Assembly: GCA_023512835.1 (NCBI GenBank)
Contig: CM042086.1
Span: 9,685,955-9,749,954, forward strand
Direction: 5' to 3'
From: Taxillus chinensis
Taxonomy: Eukaryota > Streptophyta > Magnoliopsida > Santalales > Loranthaceae
DNA length: 64,000 nucleotides
A model generated the notes under the pieces. It was given only the letters and a program-made list of their open reading frames with translations. It did not search any database and was not told the origin of the DNA. The position numbers were made by a program, and so were the translations under genes. Below are positions 12,396 through 23,777 of the stretch, piece by piece (the first letter of the stretch is position 1; every line of letters starts with the position of its first letter).

Positions 12396-12479
12396 AACTT
12401 TTGCACCAAAATTTTAATTTTTGGCAATATCAATCATTTTGGGAATATATTTACATCACCAACATCTTGAACATAGTGC

Positions 12480-12670
12480 ATTGAAAAGCTTATCAAAATA
12501 TTATTTTTATCTTTATTTAATATTGTGATCTTTCACTAAGACCTTGTAATTGTGATCCCTCATACACTTCATAGTACCAATCTCTAATTTACGTCATCTC
12601 CATCCTTGTTGACATTTCTATAACCCATCAGTTTATTCTTAATAGTTCTTTTATTTTTTCATTCCACCAT
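12480..12670 (-). mobile_element. LINE (non-LTR retrotransposon) fragment in unit 0
   Basis: On the minus strand a stretch beginning WWNEKIK, then (after frame breaks) KNKLMGYRN, corresponds to the region upstream of the reverse transcriptase in plant LINE ORF2. It is a shortened, decayed copy of the better-preserved fragment in unit B at 31405-31745, so it predates the duplication of the units. Confidence 0.55.
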
Positions 12671-14037
12671 AATGTGTCATTACCCGAGGCATCTTTAGAA
12701 TGATAGTCTTTGAGGAGTTATAAATGCGTCAATCTCCTACCTTTGATAAGGAGTTGATGCTTTTGATTGGCTTTAGAAAGTTTTCATAGATTAAATTAAT
12801 TTCACATAGCATGTTTTGCCCTACATTATTGTGATGACTTTACATTCCTACACTTGAGATCTATCATATGAAGCAATTTCACAAAGCAGAGTATTGTACT
12901 AAGGATTTGGATCAATATTTGATATTTTATTGGAATTGAAGTTGGACAGACGTTTGAAAAACATATAAAAAATATCATAAATTAGAAGATTAATGAGTTA
13001 AAACACATGTATTGAGCCAAACCTTACGAACATAATAATAATAACGTTGCACATACTAAGTGAGGTTGGGATTATTGGAATCAGGCCTATTGAACTTGCT
13101 GTGGATCCATGTTTTGAAACTTAAAGCTTAGCAAGTGTGAGCTGCTTGACGACTGTTGGAAGTATCAGAGATTAATGGGTACAATTTAGATTTTCACCAT
13201 TAGGAGGCGTGGAGTGGTCGATTATGTATAAACTTTTTTTTTTTTTTGGGAAAGGAGTGTCCCAGCCTTTGGCTGGACAAATCTATGCCTATGGGAGGCC
13301 GACCCCACAACCACCCATGATTTAAATTAATCATGGGATGTCCGAGATGATTGGATGAGTAATTAGTAGCATCACATAATGGATAAACCATCTTCTTCTT
13401 AGATTGATATGTAGACTGGAGATGATTGGATGTCTTTGATTGAAGGTTTATCTCTGGCTATTTAGGGGAAACTTTGTGTGAGAAGACTAACACCAAGCGG
13501 TGGTGAGATTGAGTGCAGGAGTGAATTACTAAGGCAAGGTCCATCTCATTACAGTGCTCCCATGGTTGGGAATTTTGTTGGCTGATTTGGGTTGGCTTCA
13601 TCAAATTATTCTATTTGCATTGAACAAACGTGGCTATTCATATTACTTCCAATCCAGTATTTCAGGAGCCAATGAAACATTGATGTTAGCCAGAAAGTTC
13701 GTCAAAAAATTGAAAGGTGGAAATAAAAATCATTCTCTAAACCCCCTTCATTAATTTTTAACTTATTAAAGCCTTTTTGTTATATTAAAAGTTTCAATTG
13801 CACCTCCCTCAATTGGTGTTCCGTTCATTCACTATTTGTTTTGTCATGTACAATCTAAATTTATTTATACAAAATTGTCTTCGAAGTTATTCAAAATACT
13901 TGTCTTTTATATGCAATGGACAAAATCTGAAGTTTTTTCATTTCAGCCAATGGCTAAATCTTTTGGCTTTCGAGTCTCTAGTATCCTGAAAAATAGAATC
14001 TAAGTAAGAAGGACATCACGATGACACGTAGATGTGT
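12671..14037. repeat. Unit 0 3' flank, shared with unit B
   Basis: This stretch aligns over its length with about 31750-33770 of unit B, apart from the TRIM and a short extra segment in B. It includes a poly-T followed by an aggagtgtcc...ccaacccc block (13228-13340) that may be an old minus-strand SINE, since on the minus strand it ends in poly-A. It also holds the empty target site for the unit B TRIM (gatgtccgagatgattgg, about 13336). No gene is supported. Confidence 0.6.
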
Positions 14038-15115
14038 GTAGCAATTTGATTTCTTTTTGTCTGCTGAGAAATATGTTGGTTTCAGTGACGACATTCAGGA
14101 GAGCAGAGGGAAAATAAAATCAGCTGATTGAACATGGGCTATGGAGATGTTTCATGCCTCAGTAACAAAGAGTGATTTGATTTGAGATATAGGTGTTCTT
14201 ATGGATCAAACACATTATAATAAACTTCTGTTAACAACAGTTATTTCCTTGAACTAAATTGTGTGCGTTCAAAATACGTTCATAGATGGTGTTTGTACAC
14301 AGTTTCTGGTTTTAGTTGATAAGCCTGTGTTTTTTTGTAAAAAATGTACGAGCTTTTTGTGGTTGTAATTAGCCTTTTAGTCTTTAGTTAAATAATCCAT
14401 TACTAGAGGAGTCTTGCAATGGTTTTTGCAGTTGAACATGATTGCTGGTACTTGCGGCAGTTTCTTTTTCAAACTTATACACACCTGAACATCTGATTAT
14501 GAATGTGAAAGATCAAAGATGCCGAGAAGTGGGTGGTTTGCATTGAGAATGCGGGTAATTATAATAATTTGACCTCAAGTTGTATAATTCAGACATCTGT
14601 CCTATTACTGCTTCTGTCTCCTAAATTTAATGTTATCCCTTTCGAATTTGTGCCAACTGCATTGATATGGATCTTGTGACCGCTAATACTGTTGATTGCT
14701 GATGATATATCACATTTGTCTGTACATAATTTATAATGCATAAAATTTAGAAGGTTTTTTTTTGAACTAATATCTAGCACCATTTTCAATTCTCTCCATG
14801 AAATAGAAAGCTCCTTGAATTGGTTGGTCTTGTTTTGAAGGCACCACCTTCTTTCAAATCTCTCCAACAATTAGAAAGCTCCCCCGAGTGTTTTTGGTTT
14901 TAAGTGCTACAATCTTTATAGGTTGCTATGAGGGCATAAATGGTTATCATGTGAAACATTCTATTGTGTTTATTTATCCGTTTCAACTCATGAAGGATAT
15001 GAAAACTGATTAGATTCACACTATTCTTGATGTATGTGTGACTGGCATTAGACTTGTGATGTCCTGGAGAAAATGGGTTGATTCTTTTCATAATTATTGA
15101 GGTCCATTAGATTGC
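14038..15115. repeat. R1 segmental repeat, copy in unit 0
   Basis: First of four copies of a roughly 1 kb low-copy sequence found downstream of every plus-strand receptor unit. Landmark strings are gtagcaatttgatttcttt at the start, gggctatggagatgtttcat, and atgaaggatatgaaaac near the end. A minus-strand frame of about 63 codons (MKRINPFS...) stays open in all copies but has no recognised domain. Confidence 0.7.
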
Positions 15116-15959
15116 AGTTAGGGGCAGGTCCATAGAAGTTAATCGATGGATGAAAAACTTCATAGAAGTTATCAAGTAAATATTTTGCTCAAAAATGTTA
15201 AATTATATATATATATATATATGTATGTAAGTATGTATGAGAGCCTTATAAAAAGAAAAGGAGTGCAATGAATACAAGTGCGATCACATCTGGAACTTCG
15301 GTGTGTTGAAGAAATTAAATACACAAATTAACATAAATTTTAAACTATTAATTATTACATTAAAATTATATTAATTATTACACAACATAGTATATATACA
15401 AGCTAATATAAATCTTAAGTGCACAAGACTTTATTTCCATATATCTCTACACTCCCTTATATATCCTAGTCAATCCATTCCTTCAATTCACTGGGGTTGA
15501 AAAAATAAAAATAAAAGGGTTGTCGTCAGATAAGTGCATGTAAGGGTAAAAATTAAAGATAAAAAAATAAAATAAAAATAAAAATAACATAATAATGCAT
15601 GTCATAACAAATATCATATTATACAAAAAAACATGACATAAAATCTAATGAAAGCTTATGTTTAGATATGGTAACATAATATAATGATCTAGGTTAACTA
15701 TACTCAAATACAAATAACACAATATATATTATCAACTGTATTTACACCTCAATGATGTTCTTTACCCAAAGAGGATATATAGGGAGTTTCAGAGTTTCTT
15801 TGCTAATTAAGGGGTGTCTGCTATTACACATTTATGTGGTGATTAGGGGTATAAATAGGGTAGAATATATATGCTTGTTGATAAAAGGTCATTGATAATG
15901 GCTTAGATGATGGATAATGATACAAAGGTGATGGTAGTTGCCATCCACTGCTATTCAAC
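15116..15959. other. AT-rich spacer, no gene
   Basis: Contains a short (TA)n/(TATG)n microsatellite near 15205-15240. No coding or RNA gene was recognised. Confidence 0.6.
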
Positions 15960-16210
15960 TTTAGCGAAGACTAAGTATCCTAGCAAGCCTCCAAAGTCCA
16001 AAGTGCAAATTTCCCCAAGGTTTCTTTCACCTTAATGTCTACCCGTATGGTACTGTTTGCCTGCCAATCCTCAATGAGGACAGTGGGTGGAAACCAGCAA
16101 TTACAGTGGAAGCAAATTCTCATTGGCGTTCAGGATTTGCTAGACCAGCCAAACCCTACTGACCCTGCACTGGCAGAAGAAGGTTATCACCTTTTCATTC
16201 AGCAATTTTA
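15960..16210 (+). pseudogene. SCE1/UBC9 SUMO-conjugating enzyme pseudogene fragment
   Basis: Reads as the central and C-terminal part of the plant SUMO E2 enzyme: [42 protein letters not shown] (containing the active-site Cys of the conserved TVCLSIL motif), then [13 protein letters not shown] and EGYHLFIQ. A few extra bases after PPK and one extra G after AITV break the frame, and it stops after LFIQQF, short of the normal C-terminus. No introns interrupt the segment, which suggests a processed retrocopy. A second, different SCE1 scrap lies at 60898-61004 in the same orientation relative to receptor D, so the scrap probably travelled with the ancestral unit. Confidence 0.75.
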
Positions 16211-16479
16211 GAAGTCCCTTTAGAAATTTGGATTTAGTTAGTATACCTTTGCAAAGCTGATAACAAAACAAAACAATAAAAAAAAACTTACAACTTCTTA
16301 AATCTTTTCCTTTTCCCCCTTAGGCACTCTTAAAATTATCTTAATTCTTCAAAATATTTTTTAAAACCCTTTTCTTTAAATTCCTTTTTAAAAAATAAAC
16401 TCTTTTCATAGTTTTTCCTTGTCATCTTAAAACAAAAATATTTAAAATAGTCTTAAATCTTTACTGCTCTTAGGGCATC

Positions 16480-16880
16480 TCCAATAGTAAGAGCCATATT
16501 TCAATAGCTAAAATAATAAATAGCTGAATAAAAATTGTTTTAGCTAAGACTATCTCCAATAGATCATTTTAAAATTTATTGCTTACATTTTACTTATTTG
16601 TCCTTATTGCTTTGCCAGCACCTTGCAACCGCACGAGACCCCCGCCCCCCGCCTGCACTGCATGAGATTCCCCCTCTCCCTCCCCCTCCTGCACTGCACG
16701 ATATTCCCCCCTCTCCCCTCCTGCACGATATTCCCTCCCCCCCCCCCCCCCCCCTTCTTGCACGAGATTCCCTCACTGCACGAGCTTCCCACACGCTGCA
16801 CGAGCTTCCGGCAAATGTTCCGGCAAACGAAAAACAAAAGAAAACAGCAACCAAACAAAAAAAATAAAATTTTTTTATTT
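16480..16880. repeat. Tandem C-rich repeat next to a transposon-like end
   Basis: gggcatctccaatag at 16482 is a common terminal sequence of plant DNA transposons and MITEs; a related actatctccaatagat follows near 16546. Next, 16620-16815 is a short tandem repeat built on tgcacgagattccc / tgcacgatattccc with a long C run near 16740. Open frames here on both strands are low-complexity artefacts. Confidence 0.5.
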
Positions 16881-17229
16881 TAACAGAAGGAGTAACCCAA
16901 GAACGAATGATGGAGAGATAGCGGTGCAAAACGTCATGGTAGGATACGATAGTGATGAAAAATAGGAAAATAGTTTTTGTAAAGTATTACTTTTATTCTA
17001 AAGTGTTGGTTGAAGTTTTAAATAGTGTTTGTTAAATACATTCTAAAGTGTTTTTGTTCACTGAAATTTTAAGTCCTAATTGGGATGGGATTTACAGCCA
17101 TCTATTTGCAAATTGAAAAAACGGAGTCAATTTGATGATGATCGTTTGAGACGTTTAATTATCAATATTTAAATTTTTAGATCAATTATTGAAAAGGCAA
17201 TGATGCTTCGTCCGGATCTGCATTAATTT

Positions 17230-17595
17230 ACGGGGAGAGGTGTTGAATTCAAACAGAACTGGGCCATTCAGATCAGAAGAAGACGAAGAAGAAGAAACCC
17301 AAGTCTTCAGTCAGTCAACCGTTTCCGCCTTTCCGGTCCAAACGGGGCAAATTTGATTCCCATTTTAGTCTTCACCCCTGCCCCAACCACACAGACCAAC
17401 AACATGCTACATGTGCGCCCTATCATCCATTTCATACTTACCCCCCTCCAACCCGCAAGAAAAATAATATTTGCCTACTCCTTTTCATTTTTAAATAAAA
17501 AGAAGTAATACTGAAGTGAATCCAAGTGTCCTACTCCTTTCCTATAAATCTAGAGCGCACTTATGTATGATATGTACGCACATTGACAAAACACA
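17230..17595 (+). promoter_or_regulatory. Promoter/5' UTR of MIK2-like copy A
   Basis: Short blocks here recur upstream of copies B, C and D: actgggccattcagatcaga, a gaagaagacgaagaag stretch, a ccgtttccg/ccgattcc box followed by aacggggcaa, and acacaccaccac/cacagacc-type CA-rich DNA. Position and conservation make this the likely proximal promoter. No TATA box is certain. Confidence 0.5.
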
Positions 17596-20500
17596 ATGTC
17601 ATCCCCTGCCATTAAAAAAGCACTCTCAACGCTGGCCTTCCTCTTTTCCATCCTTGCCCTTCCATTGGCCGCACCTTCCGATACAACTCAAGGGGCAGCT
17701 GCTGCTCTTCTCCGGTGGAGGGCCACCCTGGACACCCACAGCCGGACTGCTCTCTCCTCTTGGGCTTCTGCAACCAACCCTGCATGTCAACTGGACCGGA
17801 ATTGCCTGCACCTGCCCTCACCGCATCGGCATCGGTATCGGTCTCGGCACGTACGACTGCATCATCACTCATATAAACCTCACCAACTTGGGCTTGCGTG
17901 GCACCCTCCAAAACTTCAGCTTCGGCTCTTTTCCCTCCCTCCTTACGATTGACCTTAGCAATAACCGTCTCTTCGGTACACTTCCCTCCAGCCTTGCCAT
18001 TCAAACCTTGACCACCCTCTACCTGCATTCGAACCAATTCTCTGGCCCCATTCCCCGTGGTGTAGGCAAATTGACATCGCTCAACATTCTTGCACTGTCA
18101 TTTAATAATCTCACTGGATCCATCCCAACTTCAATATGTGATATGGTCAAGTTAACCACCCTATTACTTGATGCAACCAACTCTGGCTCCATTCCTCGTG
18201 AAATTGGAAATCTGACATCACTCAATGGCCTTGACTTGTCTAGTAATAGCTTCACTGGGCTAATCCCAACTTCTATAGGTTACTTGGACAAATTAACCAT
18301 ACTCTACCTCTATGATAATGCACTCTATGGCTCTATTCCTATGAAATAGGAAACCTAACGTAACTCATTGATCTTGAATTGTCTTATAATAACCTTGCAG
18401 GCCAATCCCAACTTCTATAGGTTACTTGGGCAGTTTAATCATACTCTACCTCCATTTTAACAAACTCATCGCTCCATTCCTGTGAAATAGGAAACTTGAC
18501 ATCACTCATTGATCTTCAATTGTCTCATAACAATCTCACCGGCTAATCCCAACTTCTATAGGTTATTTGGACAAATTAACTATACTCTACCTCTATGATA
18601 ATGCACTCTCTGGCTCTATTCCTCGTGAATTAGGAAACGTTACATCACTCATTAATCTTCAATTATCGCATAACAATCTCGCATGGCTAATCCCAACTTC
18701 TATAGGTTACTTGGGCAGTTTAATCATACTCTACCTCCATTTTAACAAACTCACTGCTCCATTCCTCATGAATTAGGAAACCTGGACATCACTCATTGAT
18801 CTTCAATTGTCTCATAACAATCTCACAGGGCTAATCCCAACTTCTATAGGTTACTTGGACAAATTAACCATACTCTACCTCTCTAATAACAAAGTCTCTC
18901 GGTTTCATTCCTCATGAATTAGGAAACCTGAAATCACTCAATCAACTTACCTTATACAATAACAACCTTACAGGTCCAATCCCAACATCCATGTGTTACT
19001 TGGGCAACTTAACTCGTCTCTATCTTCACAATAACCAAGTCTTAGGCCCCATTCCTAATGAAATAGGAAACTTGCATTCCATTGTTGATCTTCAATTATC
19101 GCATAACAAACTCTCTGGATTAATCCCAACTTCGTTAGGGGATATTGGAAACAACAAAACTCATGATGAGCTTCATCATAATTGGGGTCAGTATAGAGGA
19201 TTGGGAACCCCGAAACTACAAAGGCTTCACCTCTTTTCAAATCGGTTAAGTGGGGAAATTCCAAAGGAACTGGGGAGGTTGACATCAATGTTATACCTTT
19301 TGCTCGACGGTAATATGCTTTCAGGTAGAATTCCAGCAGAGATCGGCCTGTTGTCCAATCTGCAAAATTTAAACTTGGGAGTAAATAAATTGAATGGCCC
19401 AGTTCCCTATCAAATTGGGGATTTGCAGAATCTATTGTTCTTGAATTTGAGCGATAATAAGCTTAGAGGACCTATTCCCATCTCTATCGGCCAATTAGGG
19501 TCTCTGGAAACGCTTGATCTAAGCCAAAATTTGTTGGAAGGAGACATACCAGAGCAGCTCCACACATTGGGAAGACTGGAAATTTTGAATCTGTCACATA
19601 ATCGACTCTCTGGCTCCATCCCATATCGTTTTGAGGACCTAGTAAGCCTAACATCCATTGATGTATCCTACAATAAGTTAAAAGGCCCTCTTCCCAACGG
19701 GAGGCCTTTTCGAATGCCTCATTGGATTCTTACCGAAATAATTCGGGACTGTGCGGCAATGTTACGGGGCTAGAGGCTTGCTCGTCGAGTATTGCAGGCA
19801 TGAACATTAGAGAGAAGGGCAATCAAAAATTATTCGTTTTGATTACAAGCATTTTCTCTGCCTCCATATTTCTACTCCTCTTCATTACGGTCGGGATTCG
19901 TTATCTTGTTCACCGTGGAAAGGGTGGCGTAGAGATCCTACAAGACGCCGACAATGGAAACCAAACAAGTGGAAACGTGTTTACAGTATGGAGGTTTGAC
20001 GGGAAGATGGTCTACGAGCGTATCCTTGAAGCAACCGAAGAGTTCCACTCTAAATATTGTATTGGAGTGGGCGGACAAGGATCTGTTTACAGGGTTGAGT
20101 TGGCAGTGGACCAGGTTGTCGCCGTCAAGAAACTTCATGGTTTGACTAATGCAGAGATGGCCAGCTCAAAAGCTTTTGAGCGCGAAATTCATGCATTGAC
20201 GGAAATTCGCCATCGTAACATCGTGAAGCTTTGTGGGTTTTGCTTACACCCTAAGCACTCCTTTTTGATTTACGAATTTGTTGAGAGAGGAAGCCTAAGA
20301 AGTATATTGAAGGATGACGAGCAAGCGAAGGACCTGGATTGGAATAAAAGGGTCAATGTCATCAAGGGTGTTGCCAGTGCACTATCTTACATGCACCATG
20401 ACTGTACACCCCCCATAATCCATCGAGACATATCCTCCAATAATGTCCTATTGGATCTTGATTATGAATCTCGTGTCTCTGATTTTGGGACAGCAAAGTT

Positions 20501-21154
20501 CTTGGAAGCTGACCTGTCGAGTTGGACTTCAATTGTAGGCACGTATGGGTATGGAGCGCCAGGTAATATAGTAAATTAAATCATTCAACGCTACATTGTT
20601 AGGATAATTTCTTTGTCTATTGGATGTGTATGTGGATGTGATCAAATTGTCTCTTTTCGTAAAGCTTACCTACACCCCCTACATTGTAATATAATCTTTC
20701 TCATTTAATTTGATTGACTGAACCTCTTGGTTATTCCGATTTTCTGTCTTATCCGTGTGATAAAATTGTCTTTGTAGAGCTTGCGTACACGATGAAAGCT
20801 GATGAGAAGTGTGACGTTTATAGCTTTGGAGTGGTGTCAATGGAAGTGCTCATGGGAAAGCATCCCGGAGATCTCATTTCATCTATGTCATCATTATTTT
20901 CATCATCAACAGCATCAATAACACCATCTCTTAATGAAATGTTATTGAACGATGTTGTGGATGAACGCTTGTCTTCTCCGACTAGTCAAATTGCAATAGA
21001 AGTTTTCTTTATTTTCAAGATAGCATTTTCATGCTTACATACCAGTTCCCAAGTCCGACCTACCATGAAACAAGTTTCTCAACTATTATCAATCGAGAAG
21101 CTCTCGTTGAATGAGTCATTTTCCAAAATAACGTTGAATAAATGTCTGGAATAA
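17596..21154 (+). pseudogene. Copy A: MIK2-like LRR receptor kinase (XIIb), frameshifted
   Basis: Encodes pieces of a plasma-membrane LRR receptor-like kinase of the MDIS1-interacting receptor-like kinase 2 type. From the ATG: signal peptide ([15 protein letters not shown]), LRR N-cap ([22 protein letters not shown]), many 24-residue LRRs ([25 protein letters not shown]), transmembrane helix ([18 protein letters not shown]), kinase [24 protein letters not shown] and SDFGTAK. Exon 1 ends at 20562 (phase 1), the intron is 20563-20777 (GT-AG), and exon 2 ([18 protein letters not shown]) ends at 21154. Frame breaks: near 17785 (NPC to NPA), 18345, around 18395-18560, near 18780 and 18900, and at about 19707 (one T short in cctttt). 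Kinase residues are intact, but the full protein cannot be made. A conserved 3' tail runs to about 21415. Confidence 0.88.
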
Positions 21155-21739
21155 AAAATGTGATAAGGTACGCTCTCGTGCAAAATTTCCTATTTTTTAT
21201 TTTCTTTTTGTGTTTTTGTTTTGACATGCAATCTTTTTTTTTTTTGCTTATGCTTTTCAACTGCTTATTGAGTTCTTGGACATCTTGTGATAAGGTACAC
21301 TCCCTTGGTATGGCATTACGGCTCACGTAAAATATAAGAAAATATAAAATATGATATCGCTTCATATTATCTCTGTAATTATTTTGTCCTGTATCAGCAA
21401 TATATTTTGAAGCCAGTCTTCTTCATGTTTTTTAAAAGTATTTTAGTTGTCATATATTTGTAATTATGTAGTTTCCTAAATAAGTTTATTTCCTAATTTA
21501 GGTCATCCAAATTGTGTATATATATGTGTATCTAATCTTTCATCTCTCAAGAATAATAAGAAAAATTTTATTTTTTGTATTGTTTCAATTTTCATGTTGT
21601 TGCAATTTATAATGGTTGGATTAAACTTGTATCCTGCTATCTTGGATGTTATATTTACAAACTAGCGAATCCAAATCCCTTGATGATAATGGGCTTCTTA
21701 CCCAAAGAGGGGAAAACATCATGTTGTTTAAAATCAGTG
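21155..21739 (+). other. 3' flank of copy A
   Basis: 21155-21415 is the conserved post-stop tail shared by all five receptor units (gataaggtacactccc, cttattgagttcttgg), probably 3' UTR. About 21435-21590 carries an AT-rich insert also seen in part in unit C (42835-42950). The LINE-containing stretch of units 0 and B is absent here. Confidence 0.55.
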
Positions 21740-22560
21740 GGAAAATAAAATCAGTTGTTTAAACATGGGCTATGGAGATGTTTCATGCCTCAGTAACAAA
21801 GAGTGATTTGATTTGAGATATAGGGTGCTCTCATGGATCAAACACATTATAATAAACTTCTGTTAACAACAGTTATTTCCTTGAACTAAATTGAGTGCGT
21901 TCAGAATAGGTTCATAGATGGTGTTTGTACACAGTTTCTGGTTTTAGTTGATAAGCCTGTGTTTTTTGTAAAAAAATGTACGAGCTTTTTGTGGTTGTAA
22001 TTAGCCTTTTAGTCTTTAGTTAAATATTCAATTACTTGAGGAGTCTTGTTATGGTTTTTGGAATTGAACTTGATTGCTGGCACTTGCAGGCAGTTTCTTT
22101 TTCAAACTTACACGCACCAAAACATCTATTAATGTGAAAGATGCAGAGAAGTGGGTGGTTCGCATTGAGAATGCAGGTAGTTGTAATAATTTGACCTCAA
22201 GCTGTATTTTTCAGATTTCTGTCCTATCTCTGCTTCTGTCTCCCTAAATATAATGTTATCCCTTTTGAATCTGTGCCAACTGCATTGAGATGGATCATTT
22301 GTTATCCCTTTTTTTGTTTTAAGCGCTGCAATCTTTATAGGTTGCTATGAGTGGATAAATCGTTATCATGTGAAACATTCTACTGTGTTTATTTATCCAT
22401 TTCAACTCATGAAGGATATGAAAACTGATTAGATTCACACTATTCTTGATGTATGTGTGACTGGCATTAAACTTGTGATGTTCTGGAGAAAATGGGTTGA
22501 TTCCTTTCATAATTATTGAGGTTCTCTCTTTTACTCCATTAGATTGCAGTTAGGGGTCAA
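21740..22560. repeat. R1 segmental repeat, copy in unit A
   Basis: Second copy of the R1 sequence, entering at gggaaaataaaatcagttg and lacking the first ~70 bases seen in the others. It keeps the 63-codon minus-strand frame. No function is assigned. Confidence 0.7.
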
Positions 22561-23123
22561 CATATTGTATTATGACAGAAATCCATAGCATTCTCAAATG
22601 TATGCGGGAAATGCGTGAAGCTACCATATGATGTTCATTCGAATGCTCATCTTGAACCGGTGCCAAACAAATTTGTTCCCCTCGCCCAAATCTGTAAAAT
22701 TGATTGATTAATTTAGAACCAAAATCATAATAGTTGAAATCAATTCATTAGCCATTAATCCCACTCCCAAATTTTTATCCTCCTAGTTAATTAAGATAAT
22801 TTTAAATAGGCAACACAATATAGAAACTACAAGGTGTAATTATAATATTAACTTACCACATATTGTTGTGTTGTTAATAAATAGAACATAAACGCAACGC
22901 ATCGTGTTAGGAAGCAAAGGGAAGGGTGGCAAATTTGTATAGTAAAAAAACAAAGGTTAACCAGTCCCCTTTTAATTAAAAAAAATAGTCAGGCATGACA
23001 TGACCTGCTAAAATCTGCCAGTTTGTGCCTGTGAATCATTGAATATTTCTATAGTAGCCTTCATGATGATTAGGAGGAATTCTATTTTGTGGGTCCATCA
23101 AGAAAACCCGAAACGCTTCTTTC
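22561..23123. repeat. Unit A flank between R1 and the transporter fragment
   Basis: AT-rich sequence that aligns with unit B 34840-35409 (shared cctagttaattaagataat and ggttaaccagtcccctttt). No gene seen. Confidence 0.55.
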
Positions 23124-23777
23124 TCAAAACGAGCCATTCCCTATGATCCACAACCAGCCCAGAATAACACTCGAACAGATTCCAATAAGAAGACACAACG
23201 CCAACAGATTGCCCAATGCATTCGCATCTGGTGCCTACAAAACCAAAGCCAATACAAAATTCATGTCAGCTCGATCCATTGGAGAAGATGTTCTGAATGG
23301 CACACGTGCGCCAGGAATTTGAAAGAAAGGAAAAACAGACAGAACCTTATAGCCTTGTGGTGCTGCTGTGAAGACGCAGACAGTGAGGTGTTCATTGGTT
23401 AATCCCAACAAGGATGTGAGCATTATCATCCAACCTTTAACCCCGTGTCTTGCGGTGAAGTAGAATGCTGGAAAGAGTAAGAGAAGAGAGAGACATGCAA
23501 GCATGAGGCCTTTCCGGGAAACCAACCTCACGAACCGCAACTTCGGAGTGTACCTCCCACGCATTGTACATTGCAACCAGAACAACAGCATACCTGAAAA
23601 ACACCATCATCATTAGTTTGTAAAAAATACCACACGCATGAAGTTCAAAATCAGTTGGGCCAAATGAATAAATAAATTGAAAAGACAAAAAAATTGATTC
23701 AATTTGGAAGTTGCTTCATCATAAAGTAAGGCTTACCAATCACCCAACTTGTGTGTTCCTGTATTCTCATACAAAGA
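23124..23777 (-). pseudogene. Equilibrative nucleoside transporter 3'-end fragment, copy 1
   Basis: Three terminal exons of a plant ENT-family nucleoside transporter (multi-pass membrane protein). Exon about 23777-23737 encodes LYENTGTHKLGDW, then exon 23593-23346 (YAVVLVAMYNAW, FVRLVSRKGLML, GWMIMLTSLLGLTNEHLTV, APQGYK), then 23234-23124 (APDANALGNLLVLCLL, ending GNGSF and stop). The GT-AG borders are intact. A deletion of about 10 bases after YNAW (copy 2 has DLVGR there) breaks the frame. All upstream exons are absent, so it is a dead 3' fragment carried in the spacer between receptors, opposite to their direction. Confidence 0.8.

Noticed and set aside
12165..12470. Plus-strand frame of 101 codons across the GC-rich end of the palindromic insertion
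   Set aside because: It crosses a tRNA-like head and C/G-rich transposon-end DNA; no known domain.
16594..16929. Overlapping frames with Gly-, Pro- or Cys-rich products on both strands
   Set aside because: They come from the C-rich tandem repeat; all six frames are open and low complexity.
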